Assembly: GCA_902767565.1 (NCBI GenBank)
Contig: CACXHY010000004.1
Coordinates: 1 to 64,000, forward strand
Length of the DNA: 64,000 nucleotides
Source: an uncultured Eubacteriales bacterium
GTDB taxonomy: Bacteria; Bacillota; Clostridia; Christensenellales; Aristaeellaceae
Reading direction: 5' to 3'
Shown here: in pieces, positions 56,456 to 64,000 of the stretch
Position numbering within the stretch: the stretch's first letter is position 1
How the letters are laid out: the number at the start of each line of letters is the position of its first letter
The notes under the pieces: generated by a model
Database searches by the model: none
What the model saw: only the letters and a program-made list of their open reading frames with translations
Told to the model about the DNA's origin: nothing
Program-made: the position numbers and the translations under genes

Positions 56456-57418
56456 TCAGTCGCCCAGGCCGTAGGTCGCGATGTCATCCTCGGTGATCTC
56501 GCTGGCGTCGAAGCCGCGCTCCACGGAGATGATCTGCTTCTTCTCGTTCAGGCCTTCGATCTCGCCGCCGTTCTCCAGGGTCTGGATCATCTCGTGGATG
56601 ACCTGGGCCTGGAAGGGGCTGCACTGGCCGTCATAGTTCCAGTTGCCGGCGAGCACTTCGCGAAGCGCCCACTTGTTGCAGTCGAAGCCCATGACGATGA
56701 CCTTGCCGTTCACGCCGTGGGTGATGCCGGCCTCGTCCAGGGCCGCCACAGCGCCGCGGGCCATGCCGTCGTTCTCGGCATAGATGACGTTGAAGTCGGC
56801 GCCGGAGTTGATGACGGACTCGACGATGCGCTTGGCCTCGGCTTCGTCCCAGGTGGCGGTCTGCTGCACGACCTTGTTCATGGTGCCGGCCTCGAACTGG
56901 GCTTCCAGCGCGCCGGTGCGGCCCAGCTGCGCGTCGCTGCCCATGGCGCCCTGGATGTGCACCACGTTGTAGACCTCGAGGTTCTGGGCGAGCAGCCAGT
57001 TGACGGCGGTCTCGCCTTCAACGGCCATGTCGGAGACGACGGCCGCCGCATAGAGGGAAGGATCGCAGTCGATCATGCGGTCGAAGAGGAACACGGTCAC
57101 GCCGGCTTCCTGGGCGTCCTGCAGAACAGCGTCCCAGCCGGTGGTCTCGGCGGCGGAGATCAGCAGGTAGTCGACGCCGTCGTTGATGAACTGACGGGCG
57201 GCGCTCAGCTGCTCATCGTTGCGCAGGCTGTAGTAGGTCAGGACTTCATAGCCGTTCTCGGCGCTGAACACGGTCTCGAAGTCAAGGACGTTCGCGGCGC
57301 GGTAGCCGGACTCGGACGGCGGGTTGTTGATGATGCCGACCTTGATGCCGTCGGCGATCGCGAAGGACGCGACCAGCATCAGAGCGATGGCGAGGACCAG
57401 GATGACGAGTTTCTTCAT
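56456..57418 (-). CDS. Sugar-binding protein of the ABC importer, YtfQ-like
   Basis: 320 residues, family-1 periplasmic binding fold. Signal peptide 1-22 (cut after FAIA), no lipobox cysteine. Fold motifs: YLLISAAETTGWDAVLQDAQ (about 83-102), VTVFLFDRMID, and VIYAENDGMARGAVAALDEAG. Closest in architecture to YtfQ (galactofuranose); the sugar is uncertain. Lacking a lipid anchor is odd for a single-membrane cell. The promoter upstream (57465) has a weak -35 and direct repeats, suggesting activator control. Confidence 0.92.
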   Translation of the reverse strand: MKKLVILVLAIALMLVASFAIADGIKVGIINNPPSESGYRAANVLDFETVFSAENGYEVLTYYSLRNDEQLSAARQFINDGVDYLLISAAETTGWDAVLQDAQEAGVTVFLFDRMIDCDPSLYAAAVVSDMAVEGETAVNWLLAQNLEVYNVVHIQGAMGSDAQLGRTGALEAQFEAGTMNKVVQQTATWDEAEAKRIVESVINSGADFNVIYAENDGMARGAVAALDEAGITHGVNGKVIVMGFDCNKWALREVLAGNWNYDGQCSPFQAQVIHEMIQTLENGGEIEGLNEKKQIISVERGFDASEITEDDIATYGLGD

Positions 57419-57464
57419 AGGTTTACCCTCCAGCTAACATACTCGGCTTTCGCCTGCTGCGTCC

Positions 57465-57520
57465 ATTATACGCCGGATGGCACAAATTGGAATATAGAGA
57501 ACTGCGGATTTGGTTGGAAT
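57465..57520 (-). promoter_or_regulatory. Importer promoter with direct-repeat activator site
   Basis: Minus strand: -10 TATAAT (57470-57465), 16-base spacer, poor -35 TTCCAA (57492-57487). ATTCCAA occurs at the -35 and again 27 bases upstream (57520-57514). A weak -35 covered by direct repeats fits activation by an AraC-type regulator such as the adjacent YesN-like protein. Confidence 0.55.
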
Positions 57521-57556
57521 TCATCCTGTCACGACATGCGGGCGGGGGATCGGAAG

Positions 57557-59143
57557 TTAAGAATCTTTCGGTTCCGGTCGATTTTCTTCCGGACCGCTCC
57601 GGCGGAACTCGCTCGGCGTCAGTCCCGTGTTCTTCTTGAACAGGTAGCTGAAATAGTGGGCGTCGTTGTATCCCACCTCGGCGGCGATCTGCGAGGAGCG
57701 CAGCTGCGTCGCGGTGAGCAGCTCCTTGGCCTTGCCGATGCGCAGCGCCGTCAGGTACCGCGTGAAGGTCAGGCCCGTCTCCTGCGAGAACAGCGCCGAG
57801 AAGTGGCTCTGGGACATGTGGACGGCGTCGGCCACGTCCTGGAGCATCAGGTTGGGATCGGAAAAGTGGCTGCCGAGGAAGGAACGGGCCAGGGCGACCG
57901 TGCCGCTGCCCGCGCTGCCGCTGCTGGAGCGGCACCGGATGGCGCGGCGCAGCAGCTCGGCCAGCAGGTGGAAGCCCGCCTCGCCCTCGGTGCGCAGCGC
58001 CTCGCTGATATCCGCGTCGCCCAGGACCTCCCGGGTGCTGCGGCCGGTCTCGTGGATCATCCGCCGCGCGGCGAGCAGGGCGGCCACCCGCAGATAGCCC
58101 AGGGCCAGGGAGGGCTCCATCGATGCCGTATACCCGGTCATGATGGCTTCCACGTCGTCCTCGGATGCATACTGGAGCCGCTCGTACAGCGGGCTGAGGT
58201 CCGCCTCGGAGAGCGGGCGCGCCTCGCCGGGCAGCTCGTTGACGCCGGCGATGCGCCGGCCCTTCACCCCGGCCGCCGTCTGCACATGGCGGATGTGCCG
58301 CGCGGATTTCATGCTGCGGCGGATCCGGTGGAAATCGTCCACCGTCTCCCCGATGGCGAGGATCATGTGCTTCTGCGGGATCAGCTCGGGCAGGTGCATG
58401 ACGGAATCGGCAAAGGAATAGGCGCGCTCCTCGGTATCGGCTTCGTTGTCCCCCAGGACCAGCGCCCGCGCGCCGTGGGGCGCTCCGCACACGAACACGC
58501 CGCCGCGGCTCATCTCCGCCATCGCGTTCAGCGCCGCGCGGCACGACGCGCGCTGCTCCCCCTCCGCATCGAAGGAGATGTCGATGACCGTGTAGCAGCG
58601 GGCCGCGAGGTTGACGCCGAGGGCGCGCATCTCCTGCAGCAGCGCGTCGTCGTCCGCCGGGTCGCCCTCGTCGGTGAACAGGGAGGCGAGGAGCTTGTCG
58701 CGCAGGAACTGGTTCCCCGTGTCGGCGCGGCGGCTCAGCGCGGAAAGGCGCTCGCGGTCCTGCCGTCTCTCCTCGATCCTTTGGCGCACGCGGTCCAGCG
58801 CCTGCGCCAGCTCCCGCGGGGTGACCGGCTTGAGCAGGTATTCGCGCACGCCGAGGGACATCGCCCGCTGCGCGTAGGAAAAATCATCGTAGCCGGAGAG
58901 GATGATCCGCTCCACCCAGGGCATGGTCCGCTGGACCTCCTCGCACAGCCGGATCCCGTCCATGAAGGGCATCCGGATATCCGTCAGCAGGATGTCGGTG
59001 CCCAGGTCGCGGATCATCGGCAGCGCCATCTCGCCGTCCGGCGCCTCGCCGACCAGCTGAAAGCCCTCCTTCTCCCACGGGAAGGAGTTGCGCAGGTTCT
59101 CGCGGATGGCGATCTCGTCGTCAACCAGAAATACTCTCATCAT
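57557..59143 (-). CDS. AraC-type response regulator, YesN-like
   Basis: 528 residues. Receiver domain 1-120 with phosphoacceptor Asp55 (LLTDIRMPFMDG) and acidic pair Asp8-Asp9; a middle region of about 280 residues; C-terminal AraC double helix-turn-helix (about 425-515) with VADAVHMSQSHFSALFSQETG and IAAEVGYNDAHYFSYLFKKNTG. The start at 59143 follows AAGGAGG and overlaps the kinase stop by 23 bases. Likely activates the importer when the kinase detects sugar. Confidence 0.93.
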   Translation of the reverse strand: MMRVFLVDDEIAIRENLRNSFPWEKEGFQLVGEAPDGEMALPMIRDLGTDILLTDIRMPFMDGIRLCEEVQRTMPWVERIILSGYDDFSYAQRAMSLGVREYLLKPVTPRELAQALDRVRQRIEERRQDRERLSALSRRADTGNQFLRDKLLASLFTDEGDPADDDALLQEMRALGVNLAARCYTVIDISFDAEGEQRASCRAALNAMAEMSRGGVFVCGAPHGARALVLGDNEADTEERAYSFADSVMHLPELIPQKHMILAIGETVDDFHRIRRSMKSARHIRHVQTAAGVKGRRIAGVNELPGEARPLSEADLSPLYERLQYASEDDVEAIMTGYTASMEPSLALGYLRVAALLAARRMIHETGRSTREVLGDADISEALRTEGEAGFHLLAELLRRAIRCRSSSGSAGSGTVALARSFLGSHFSDPNLMLQDVADAVHMSQSHFSALFSQETGLTFTRYLTALRIGKAKELLTATQLRSSQIAAEVGYNDAHYFSYLFKKNTGLTPSEFRRSGPEENRPEPKDS

Positions 59144-60605
59144 GCTCCAGGTCCTCCTTGCGGCGGACGGGGATCGTGAAGGACACGACCGTTCCCGTCT
59201 CGTCCGAGCGGATGTCAAGCCCTTCCGCGAGCCGATAGTACAGGCGGATGCGAAGGTCCACGTTCCGCAGGCCGAAGCCCGTGTGCCCGCTGTCGGGCAC
59301 GGCCGGCAGGTCGGCTTCCTCCCGCATGGAGGCCCGCACCCGGGCCAGCTTCTCCTCCGTCATGCCCTTGCCGGTATCGCGGACCGAGAAGCTCAGCGCA
59401 TCGCCCTCGCGCCGGACCGCGATCCGGATCTCGCCGGCGCCGCGCCTGCCCTTGATCCCGTGATACAGCGCGTTCTCCACCAGCGGCTGCAGCAGCAGCT
59501 TGGGGATCCAGACGTCCGAGATGTCGCCCTCCACGTCGACGCTGTAGTTCAGGATGTCGCGGTAGCGGATCTTCTGGATGCTCAGGTAGGCGGAGACGTG
59601 GCGAAGCTCCTGCTCCGCCGGGATCCAGTCGGCGCCGGAGGAAAGCGATATGCGGAAGAAATCGCTCAGGCTCCGGGTCAGGGTGATGACGTCCTCGGCT
59701 TTCCCCGATCCCGCCTGCCAGACGATGGTGTCCAGCGTGTTGTACAGGAAGTGCGGGGCGATCTGCGCCTGCAGCGTCCGCAGCTCCGCCTTGGCGAGGT
59801 GCTCCTGCTTCTGCCGGTTCTGGCGCAGCAGGCCTTCCAGCCGCTCGGCCATCAGGTTGATCTGGCCCGCCAGCGCCTTCAGCTCTGACACTTCCATGCC
59901 GGTGACGCGCTCCTGGAACCGGCCCTCGGCGATGCGGCGCACGATCTCCTCCATGTTCAGCAGCGCCTTGCGGATCGATCCGCTCAGCTGGTTCGTCACC
60001 CGGCGCGTGCGCAGCAGGAAGACCAGCAGCAGCAGGCCCTCGACCGCCATGGTCGCCAGCAGGCCGAAGCGGATCCGCTCCGACGCCACGGAGGCGGCCG
60101 CGATCTCTTCCGCGATGAAGGCGTCGATCTTGTCGTTCACCAGGGCGCCGACCTGCCACACCTCGTCGACGATGACCTCGATCTCGCTGATCGGCCGGTG
60201 CTCCGCCATGCCGTCCCGGACCTGCTCCGCATAGCCGCTGAGGGTGTCCATGGTCCTGCGGGCCATGGTCAGATGCACCTGCCGCGTTCCGTCCGTCTCC
60301 GCGATCAGGGTCTCGAGCGACGCGTTCACGCCGTCGATCTCCTCCGTGATGCCGCTGTTCTCGAAGGACACGCGCCCGGCCGCCACGCTGAACAGGTCCC
60401 GGGCCAGATAGGTCTCCACGATCGGCTTGAGCTCCGCCGCGGCGTCCATGCGCCGGATCATGGCCTGGTAGCGGTTCGTGTAGATCAGCATCATGACCAT
60501 GGCGATGACCAGCGGCACCAGCAGCGGGATCGCGATGGACCAGACCGATTGCCGGATGCGCCGGGAGATGCTGGTCAGGGGTTTGTTTTCCGACTCGCGC
60601 CGCAT
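59121..60605 (-). CDS. Sensor histidine kinase, YesM/LytS type
   Basis: 494 residues. Membrane helices at 21-42 and 181-199 flank an extracellular helical sensor of about 140 residues. A HAMP-like linker (200-262) is followed by the His_kinase domain with His285 in QAQIAPHFLYNTLD, then HATPase with LLQPLVENALYHGIKG and DTGKGM. It starts three bases after the lipoprotein gene stops. It probably senses sugar via that lipoprotein. Confidence 0.95.
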   Translation of the reverse strand: MRRESENKPLTSISRRIRQSVWSIAIPLLVPLVIAMVMMLIYTNRYQAMIRRMDAAAELKPIVETYLARDLFSVAAGRVSFENSGITEEIDGVNASLETLIAETDGTRQVHLTMARRTMDTLSGYAEQVRDGMAEHRPISEIEVIVDEVWQVGALVNDKIDAFIAEEIAAASVASERIRFGLLATMAVEGLLLLVFLLRTRRVTNQLSGSIRKALLNMEEIVRRIAEGRFQERVTGMEVSELKALAGQINLMAERLEGLLRQNRQKQEHLAKAELRTLQAQIAPHFLYNTLDTIVWQAGSGKAEDVITLTRSLSDFFRISLSSGADWIPAEQELRHVSAYLSIQKIRYRDILNYSVDVEGDISDVWIPKLLLQPLVENALYHGIKGRRGAGEIRIAVRREGDALSFSVRDTGKGMTEEKLARVRASMREEADLPAVPDSGHTGFGLRNVDLRIRLYYRLAEGLDIRSDETGTVVSFTIPVRRKEDLEHDESISG

Positions 60606-60608
60606 GGC

Positions 60609-61589
60609 TCAGAAGCCCTCCATCTCCGGGTCGTCGAGGTCGTCGAGATCCGAATACGTGCCCTCGACGGGATGCGAGATCTTCGGGACGATGCGGCCGT
60701 CCGTGAGGCCCTGCACCAGCGCCATCACCGAGCCGCCCAGGGCCGGGGTGCACTGCACGATGCAGTTGATGCGCCCCTTTTTGAGCTCGGCGACGGCTTC
60801 CTTCTCGCCGTCCACGGTGATGACCACGATATCCTGCCCGGGCCGGATGCCCGCGCGGTCCATCACGTCCAGGGCGCCGAGGGTCATGGAATCGTTGTGC
60901 GAATACACCACGTCGATGCCGTCCGCGCCGTAGCGGTCGAGCAGGGTCGTCATGCACTCCTCGCCCTTGGACCGCAGGAAATCCCCCGAGATCGAGTCGA
61001 TCACCGTGAAGCGCGGATCGCCCGCGATCGCGTCCATGAAGCCGCGCTGCCGGTCCCGCATCGGGGTGGAGTCGATCGTGCCGCTGATCTCGACGATGTT
61101 CATGTGCTCCGCGCCGAGCGCGTCGGCCTTGCGGATCAGGTACTCGCCGGCCCGGACGCCCTCCGCGTAGAAATCCGCGCCGACATAGGCGGTGTAGAGG
61201 CTGTCGTCCGAGGTCTCGATCATGCGGTCCATCAGGATCACCGGGATCCCGGCCTGCTGGGCCTCGCGCAGCACATTGTCCCACCCGGTCTCCACGATGG
61301 GCGAGAACACGATGACATCCACGCGGGAAGCGATGAAGGAGCGGATCGATTTGATCTGCAGCTCCTGCTTCTGATTCGCGTTCTCCATCATCAGCACATA
61401 ACCGTAGCTCGCGGCCGCGTTCACCATGCTCTCGGTGTTGGCGATCCGCCAGGAGCTCTCCGCGCCGAGCTGCGAAAAGCCCACGACCACGGCGTGCGGC
61501 ACGGCCGGCTCCGCCTCCCTGTCCGTGCCGCAGCCCGAAACGGCGAGCAGCAGCGCCGCGATCAGCAGCAGCCCGATCCCTCTGCGCAT
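60609..61589 (-). CDS. Sugar-binding lipoprotein, probable sensory partner of the kinase
   Basis: 326 residues. Lipoprotein signal with lipobox LAVSGC (Cys20). Family-1 binding fold: VIVFSPIVETGWDNVLREAQ (about 93-112), VILMDRMIE and VVYSHNDSMTLGALDVMDRAG. It is similar to the importer's binding protein but is encoded directly with the kinase, like XylFII of the XylFII-LytS-YesN system of Clostridium. GAGAGGTGA precedes the start. The ligand is probably the same sugar as the importer. Confidence 0.92.
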   Translation of the reverse strand: MRRGIGLLLIAALLLAVSGCGTDREAEPAVPHAVVVGFSQLGAESSWRIANTESMVNAAASYGYVLMMENANQKQELQIKSIRSFIASRVDVIVFSPIVETGWDNVLREAQQAGIPVILMDRMIETSDDSLYTAYVGADFYAEGVRAGEYLIRKADALGAEHMNIVEISGTIDSTPMRDRQRGFMDAIAGDPRFTVIDSISGDFLRSKGEECMTTLLDRYGADGIDVVYSHNDSMTLGALDVMDRAGIRPGQDIVVITVDGEKEAVAELKKGRINCIVQCTPALGGSVMALVQGLTDGRIVPKISHPVEGTYSDLDDLDDPEMEGF

Positions 61590-61621
61590 ATCCGGTCACC
61601 TCTCCCTTCGATCCTGCCGCA

Positions 61622-61650
61622 ATTATAGCAGACAGGCCGGAAAAAGGCAA
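61622..61650 (-). promoter_or_regulatory. Promoter of the sensor operon
   Basis: Minus strand: TTGCCT (61650-61645), 17-base spacer, TATAAT (61627-61622), about 35 bases before the lipoprotein start codon. Confidence 0.78.
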
Positions 61651-61866
61651 TGGAGAGCCCCGCGCGGCGCTCCGCATCCGGCAGCGGCGGTTCGATGCCT
61701 TTTTTCCTTCCGTTTCCCGCCCGTCGGCCGCCCGATGCCTTGTGAATGAGAGTCGGGTCGTGATCCGTGCGCCGGCGGCAGCCGGGCGCGGACTCGGGCA
61801 GAAGCGCGGAACATCCCTGTCGTGACGGAACAGCGGCGGATCCGGATCGTTCATTTCCGCCGACTG

Positions 61867-62062
61867 ACTGTTCAGTCGGACAGCAGACCCGCACGGATGG
61901 ACAGGAAACGCACAAATCGGTTTTCTTCCAAGCGAGCCGTGTATGGCGGGTGCGGGCCGCAGGCCCGCTCTCTCTTCTCCCCCTTCCCTCGGGGGCAGGG
62001 GGATGGGGCGAAACGGTTTGGAGATCATCTGCTGACACGGCGCACAGAGCGGACTGAACAGT
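61867..62062. repeat. Inverted-repeat-bounded segment, possible MITE relative
   Basis: ACTGTTCAGTC (61867-61877) and GACTGAACAGT (62052-62062) are perfect 11-bp inverted repeats about 196 bp apart end to end. The inside has a CCCCTGCCCCCGAGG-type hairpin resembling the C-rich start of the MITE-like elements, and the right end continues into TTACT. No clean target duplication was found. Confidence 0.5.
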
Positions 62063-62139
62063 TACTCCGCTGAGCGGGTCGTTTTCGGGCCGGGGCGATA
62101 GCGGGCGTGCCGGGGGCCCTCCTTTGCCGGTACGGGCAT

Positions 62140-62164
62140 AAAAGAAGCGCCGCCGAAGCGGCGC
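62140..62164 (-). terminator. Terminator after the isochorismatase-family gene
   Basis: Minus strand: GCGCCGC-TTCG-GCGGCGC (stable tetraloop) followed by TTCTTTTATG. Confidence 0.8.
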
Positions 62165-62208
62165 GGGTCCCGTTGCCTCCGGTCCGTTGCCCCGGATGGC
62201 GAAATGCG

Positions 62209-62727
62209 TCATACGATCGTTGCGAACACACCGTCAAGCGCTGCGATGAATGCTTTCTGGACCATCTCCGCGGGGATCTTTTCGCCGTTCAGCTCCAGGT
62301 CCATCGTGGCGCACGCGTCCGCGGCCAGCCTGACCCGATAGCCGTGATCCATCGCGGCCCGCACCGTGGTGTCCACGCACATATGGGTCATCATGCCGCA
62401 GACGATCAGCGTGTCCACCCGCAGGCTTTTCAGATAGGCATCCAGCTCGGTCTGCAGGAAACTGTTCGGATATCGCTTGATGATCACCTTGTCTTCCGGG
62501 CGCGGCCTGATCCGTTCGGATATCTCAGAACCGAAGGTCCCTTCCAGGAAGAACGTATCATCCGGCGGATTCAAGTGCCGGATATAGACGACGGGCCTGC
62601 CGACGCTCCTGCTTTCGGCGATCAGTTCCCGGATCCGCCCTTCCGCTTCCAGCGGGCGGTACAGTTCATTGGATCCGCCGGGGAAATAGTCGTTCTGCAC
62701 GTCGATGATCAACAGGGCTTCGTTCAT
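62209..62727 (-). CDS. Isochorismatase-family cysteine hydrolase
   Basis: 172 residues. The catalytic triad Asp9 (LLIIDVQNDYF), Lys84 (VIIKRYPNSF) and Cys117 (GMMTHMCVDTTVRAA) is intact. The family includes nicotinamidases, N-carbamoyl hydrolases and true isochorismatases; sequence alone does not choose. TGAGGTGAT precedes the start. It lies 162 bases after the permease gene. Confidence 0.92.
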   Translation of the reverse strand: MNEALLIIDVQNDYFPGGSNELYRPLEAEGRIRELIAESRSVGRPVVYIRHLNPPDDTFFLEGTFGSEISERIRPRPEDKVIIKRYPNSFLQTELDAYLKSLRVDTLIVCGMMTHMCVDTTVRAAMDHGYRVRLAADACATMDLELNGEKIPAEMVQKAFIAALDGVFATIV

Positions 62728-62889
62728 GATATCACCTCATAAGGCGCCGGTCCTTCTCCCGCGGTATCCGTCCGTGAAAGCTGCCGCGCGTGAATGTCCG
62801 GGCCGCCGGAAGCCCGGATGGGCGGGCAGGCCCTCCCGGAAGCCCGACGCCGCTTTTTCTCCCGGATCGCGATCCGCGTCCCGTTCCCG

Positions 62890-63999
62890 TCACTTGAGGT
62901 CGGAGAGTTTCAGGCTTCTGATCTTCCGGAAGGCGATGGAGTGGATGACCCAGGAGATCGCCGCGGTGATCCCGGCGGATGCGGCGAAGGAGATCCACAC
63001 CGCGTCGCGCGCGAACTGGATAGAGGGCTGCTCGACCTGCCGGATGATGAACGAACCCATCGCATTTCCGGCGAAAAGGCCGATGATGATGCCCAGCAGC
63101 GTGGTCGCGTAACTCTCCAGCGAGGCGAAGCGGATCGTTTCCCCGGTCGTATAGCCGTTGATCCGCATGATCGTCAGCTCGGTCTTTTTGTTGTTGACAT
63201 AAGTCGCGACAAGGTTCAGGAGAATGAAGCAGGCGATCATGAAAGCCATCCCGCCCAGAAGCAGGATCACCAGGTTCAGGATCATCGAGAACCCGTCAAA
63301 CATTTCCCGCTGCGAGTCGGTGGGCGTGCAGGCCAGATAGCCCGTCACCCCGGAGAGGCGCTGCCCGAGGGCTTCGGTTCCGCCTTCGGCGCGGACAAAG
63401 ACCGTGTTGATCGCCGCCGCCTCGCCGAGGCTCTCCTCCGCGTACGCGAGGCTGCAGAAAGCCGGAAACTCGAGGTAATTCTCCACCACGCCCGCGACGG
63501 TCATCTCGCGGCGGCGCATGGCGCTGTCATACACGATGAGCGGATCGCCGGCCTTTACGCCGTAGTATTCCGCAAAGCGGCGGCAGATCAGCAGGCCGCG
63601 TTCCGGGATCTCCCGCACCGCGCCGCTCCCGATGTCCTCCAGGAGAAAAAAGTCGGAAATGTCGCGCCGGTCGGTGCAGATCAGGCGGAATTCGCCGGAC
63701 TCGCCCCCGAATTCGAACGGCGCGTTCCGGGTCGAAGCCGGGAGCCCCTCCAGGCCGTCCGCGCGCAGGATCTCGCCGACCTCTTCCGCCGCATTCGCGT
63801 TCTGCGCCGGGTCGACCGCGACCTCTGCCCCGCAGCGCATGATCCCGCCGTACTGCCGCTCCGGCACACGGGAGATCGCATACTTCAGCGAGAAGCCGAT
63901 CATCATCAGCATACAGCACCCCGCGATGCTCGCGATGCTGACGAGGATGCGCTTCCGGTCGGTGCGCATGTTGCGGAGGATCAGCCGCAGATACAGCAT
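62890..63999 (-). CDS. FtsX/MacB-type ABC permease (at window edge, possibly partial)
   Basis: 369 residues visible. A basic N-terminal stretch and membrane helix (about 18-40), an extracytoplasmic MacB-like domain (about 45-240), then three helices (about 243-265, 290-315, 330-355). The architecture is one FtsX unit. The first possible ATG is the last complete codon of the window, so whether this is a whole protein or the second half of a double-unit permease cannot be seen. Such permeases export or sense lipids and peptides with a separate ATPase. Confidence 0.85.
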   Translation of the reverse strand: MLYLRLILRNMRTDRKRILVSIASIAGCCMLMMIGFSLKYAISRVPERQYGGIMRCGAEVAVDPAQNANAAEEVGEILRADGLEGLPASTRNAPFEFGGESGEFRLICTDRRDISDFFLLEDIGSGAVREIPERGLLICRRFAEYYGVKAGDPLIVYDSAMRRREMTVAGVVENYLEFPAFCSLAYAEESLGEAAAINTVFVRAEGGTEALGQRLSGVTGYLACTPTDSQREMFDGFSMILNLVILLLGGMAFMIACFILLNLVATYVNNKKTELTIMRINGYTTGETIRFASLESYATTLLGIIIGLFAGNAMGSFIIRQVEQPSIQFARDAVWISFAASAGITAAISWVIHSIAFRKIRSLKLSDLK

Positions 64000-64000
64000 C

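Larger units (their letters stand above)
61590..62208. other. 619-bp intergenic region
   Basis: It holds the sensor-operon promoter (61622-61650), a 196-bp inverted-repeat-bounded segment (61867-62062) and the terminator of the hydrolase gene (62140-62164). No protein gene was seen. Confidence 0.6.

Overview
The window looks like chromosome from a GC-rich, anaerobic, Gram-positive-type bacterium, most likely a gut or rumen member of the Clostridia. This is inference. The supporting evidence is: strong AGGAGG ribosome sites; many near-consensus sigma-A promoters (TTGACA-17-TATAAT) standing out as AT-rich islands; a tig-clpP-clpX-lon-engB block; a mraZ-led division/cell-wall cluster; YesM/YesN-type sugar signalling; rubredoxin and pyruvate phosphate dikinase; and a large secreted protein with BspA-like leucine-rich and DUF4214-like repeats. 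No rRNA, tRNA, CRISPR array or phage was seen. Because GC is high, long antisense reading frames are common and were discarded.

Layout. 1-3825: a minus-strand unit of luxS, two small proteins and a large glycosyltransferase (GT4 plus Stealth-like domain) cut by the window start. 3945-9633: arginine operon argC-GNAT-argJ-(ADP-ribosylglycohydrolase)-argB-argD, behind a promoter with two ARG-box-like palindromes. 9713-12871: Rrf2-type regulator divergent from metY and cysK, with matching 23-bp operators at both promoters. 12948-18996: minus-strand GH3 glycosidase, D-lactate dehydrogenase, and an amino-acid ABC transporter (ATPase with an extra kinase-like domain; binding protein fused to permease). 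19110-19979: a secreted acidic protein. 20019-29283: division and wall cluster, in transcription order mraZ, ftsL, murE, mraY, murD, ftsQ, then ftsA-ftsZ from its own promoter; rsmH, ftsI/spoVD, murF, ftsW, murG and murC/B are absent. 29500-37372: metallophosphoesterase and zinc-ribbon protein, then engB, lon, clpX, clpP, tig.

37414-47850, mostly plus strand: split transketolase, lipid-kinase family protein, two zinc-ribbon proteins, rubredoxin, a sugar nucleotidyltransferase, a repeat cluster, ppdK and a yfbR-like nucleotidase. 47878-52298, minus strand: an SH3-like secreted protein and the 1237-residue repeat protein. 52608-61650: a sugar ABC importer (ytfQ-ytfR-ytfT-yjfF type) with its own three-component sensor (lipoprotein binding protein, LytS/YesM kinase, YesN-like regulator). 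The window ends with an isochorismatase-family hydrolase and an FtsX-type permease at the right edge.

The most unexpected non-coding content is a family of small non-autonomous elements. Two complete copies (37414-37628 and 52339-52520) share about 14-bp terminal inverted repeats, and each is flanked by a perfect 8-bp target duplication. A truncated relative at 44235-44331 abuts a 12-unit, 35-36-bp minisatellite that appears to be built from the element's core.
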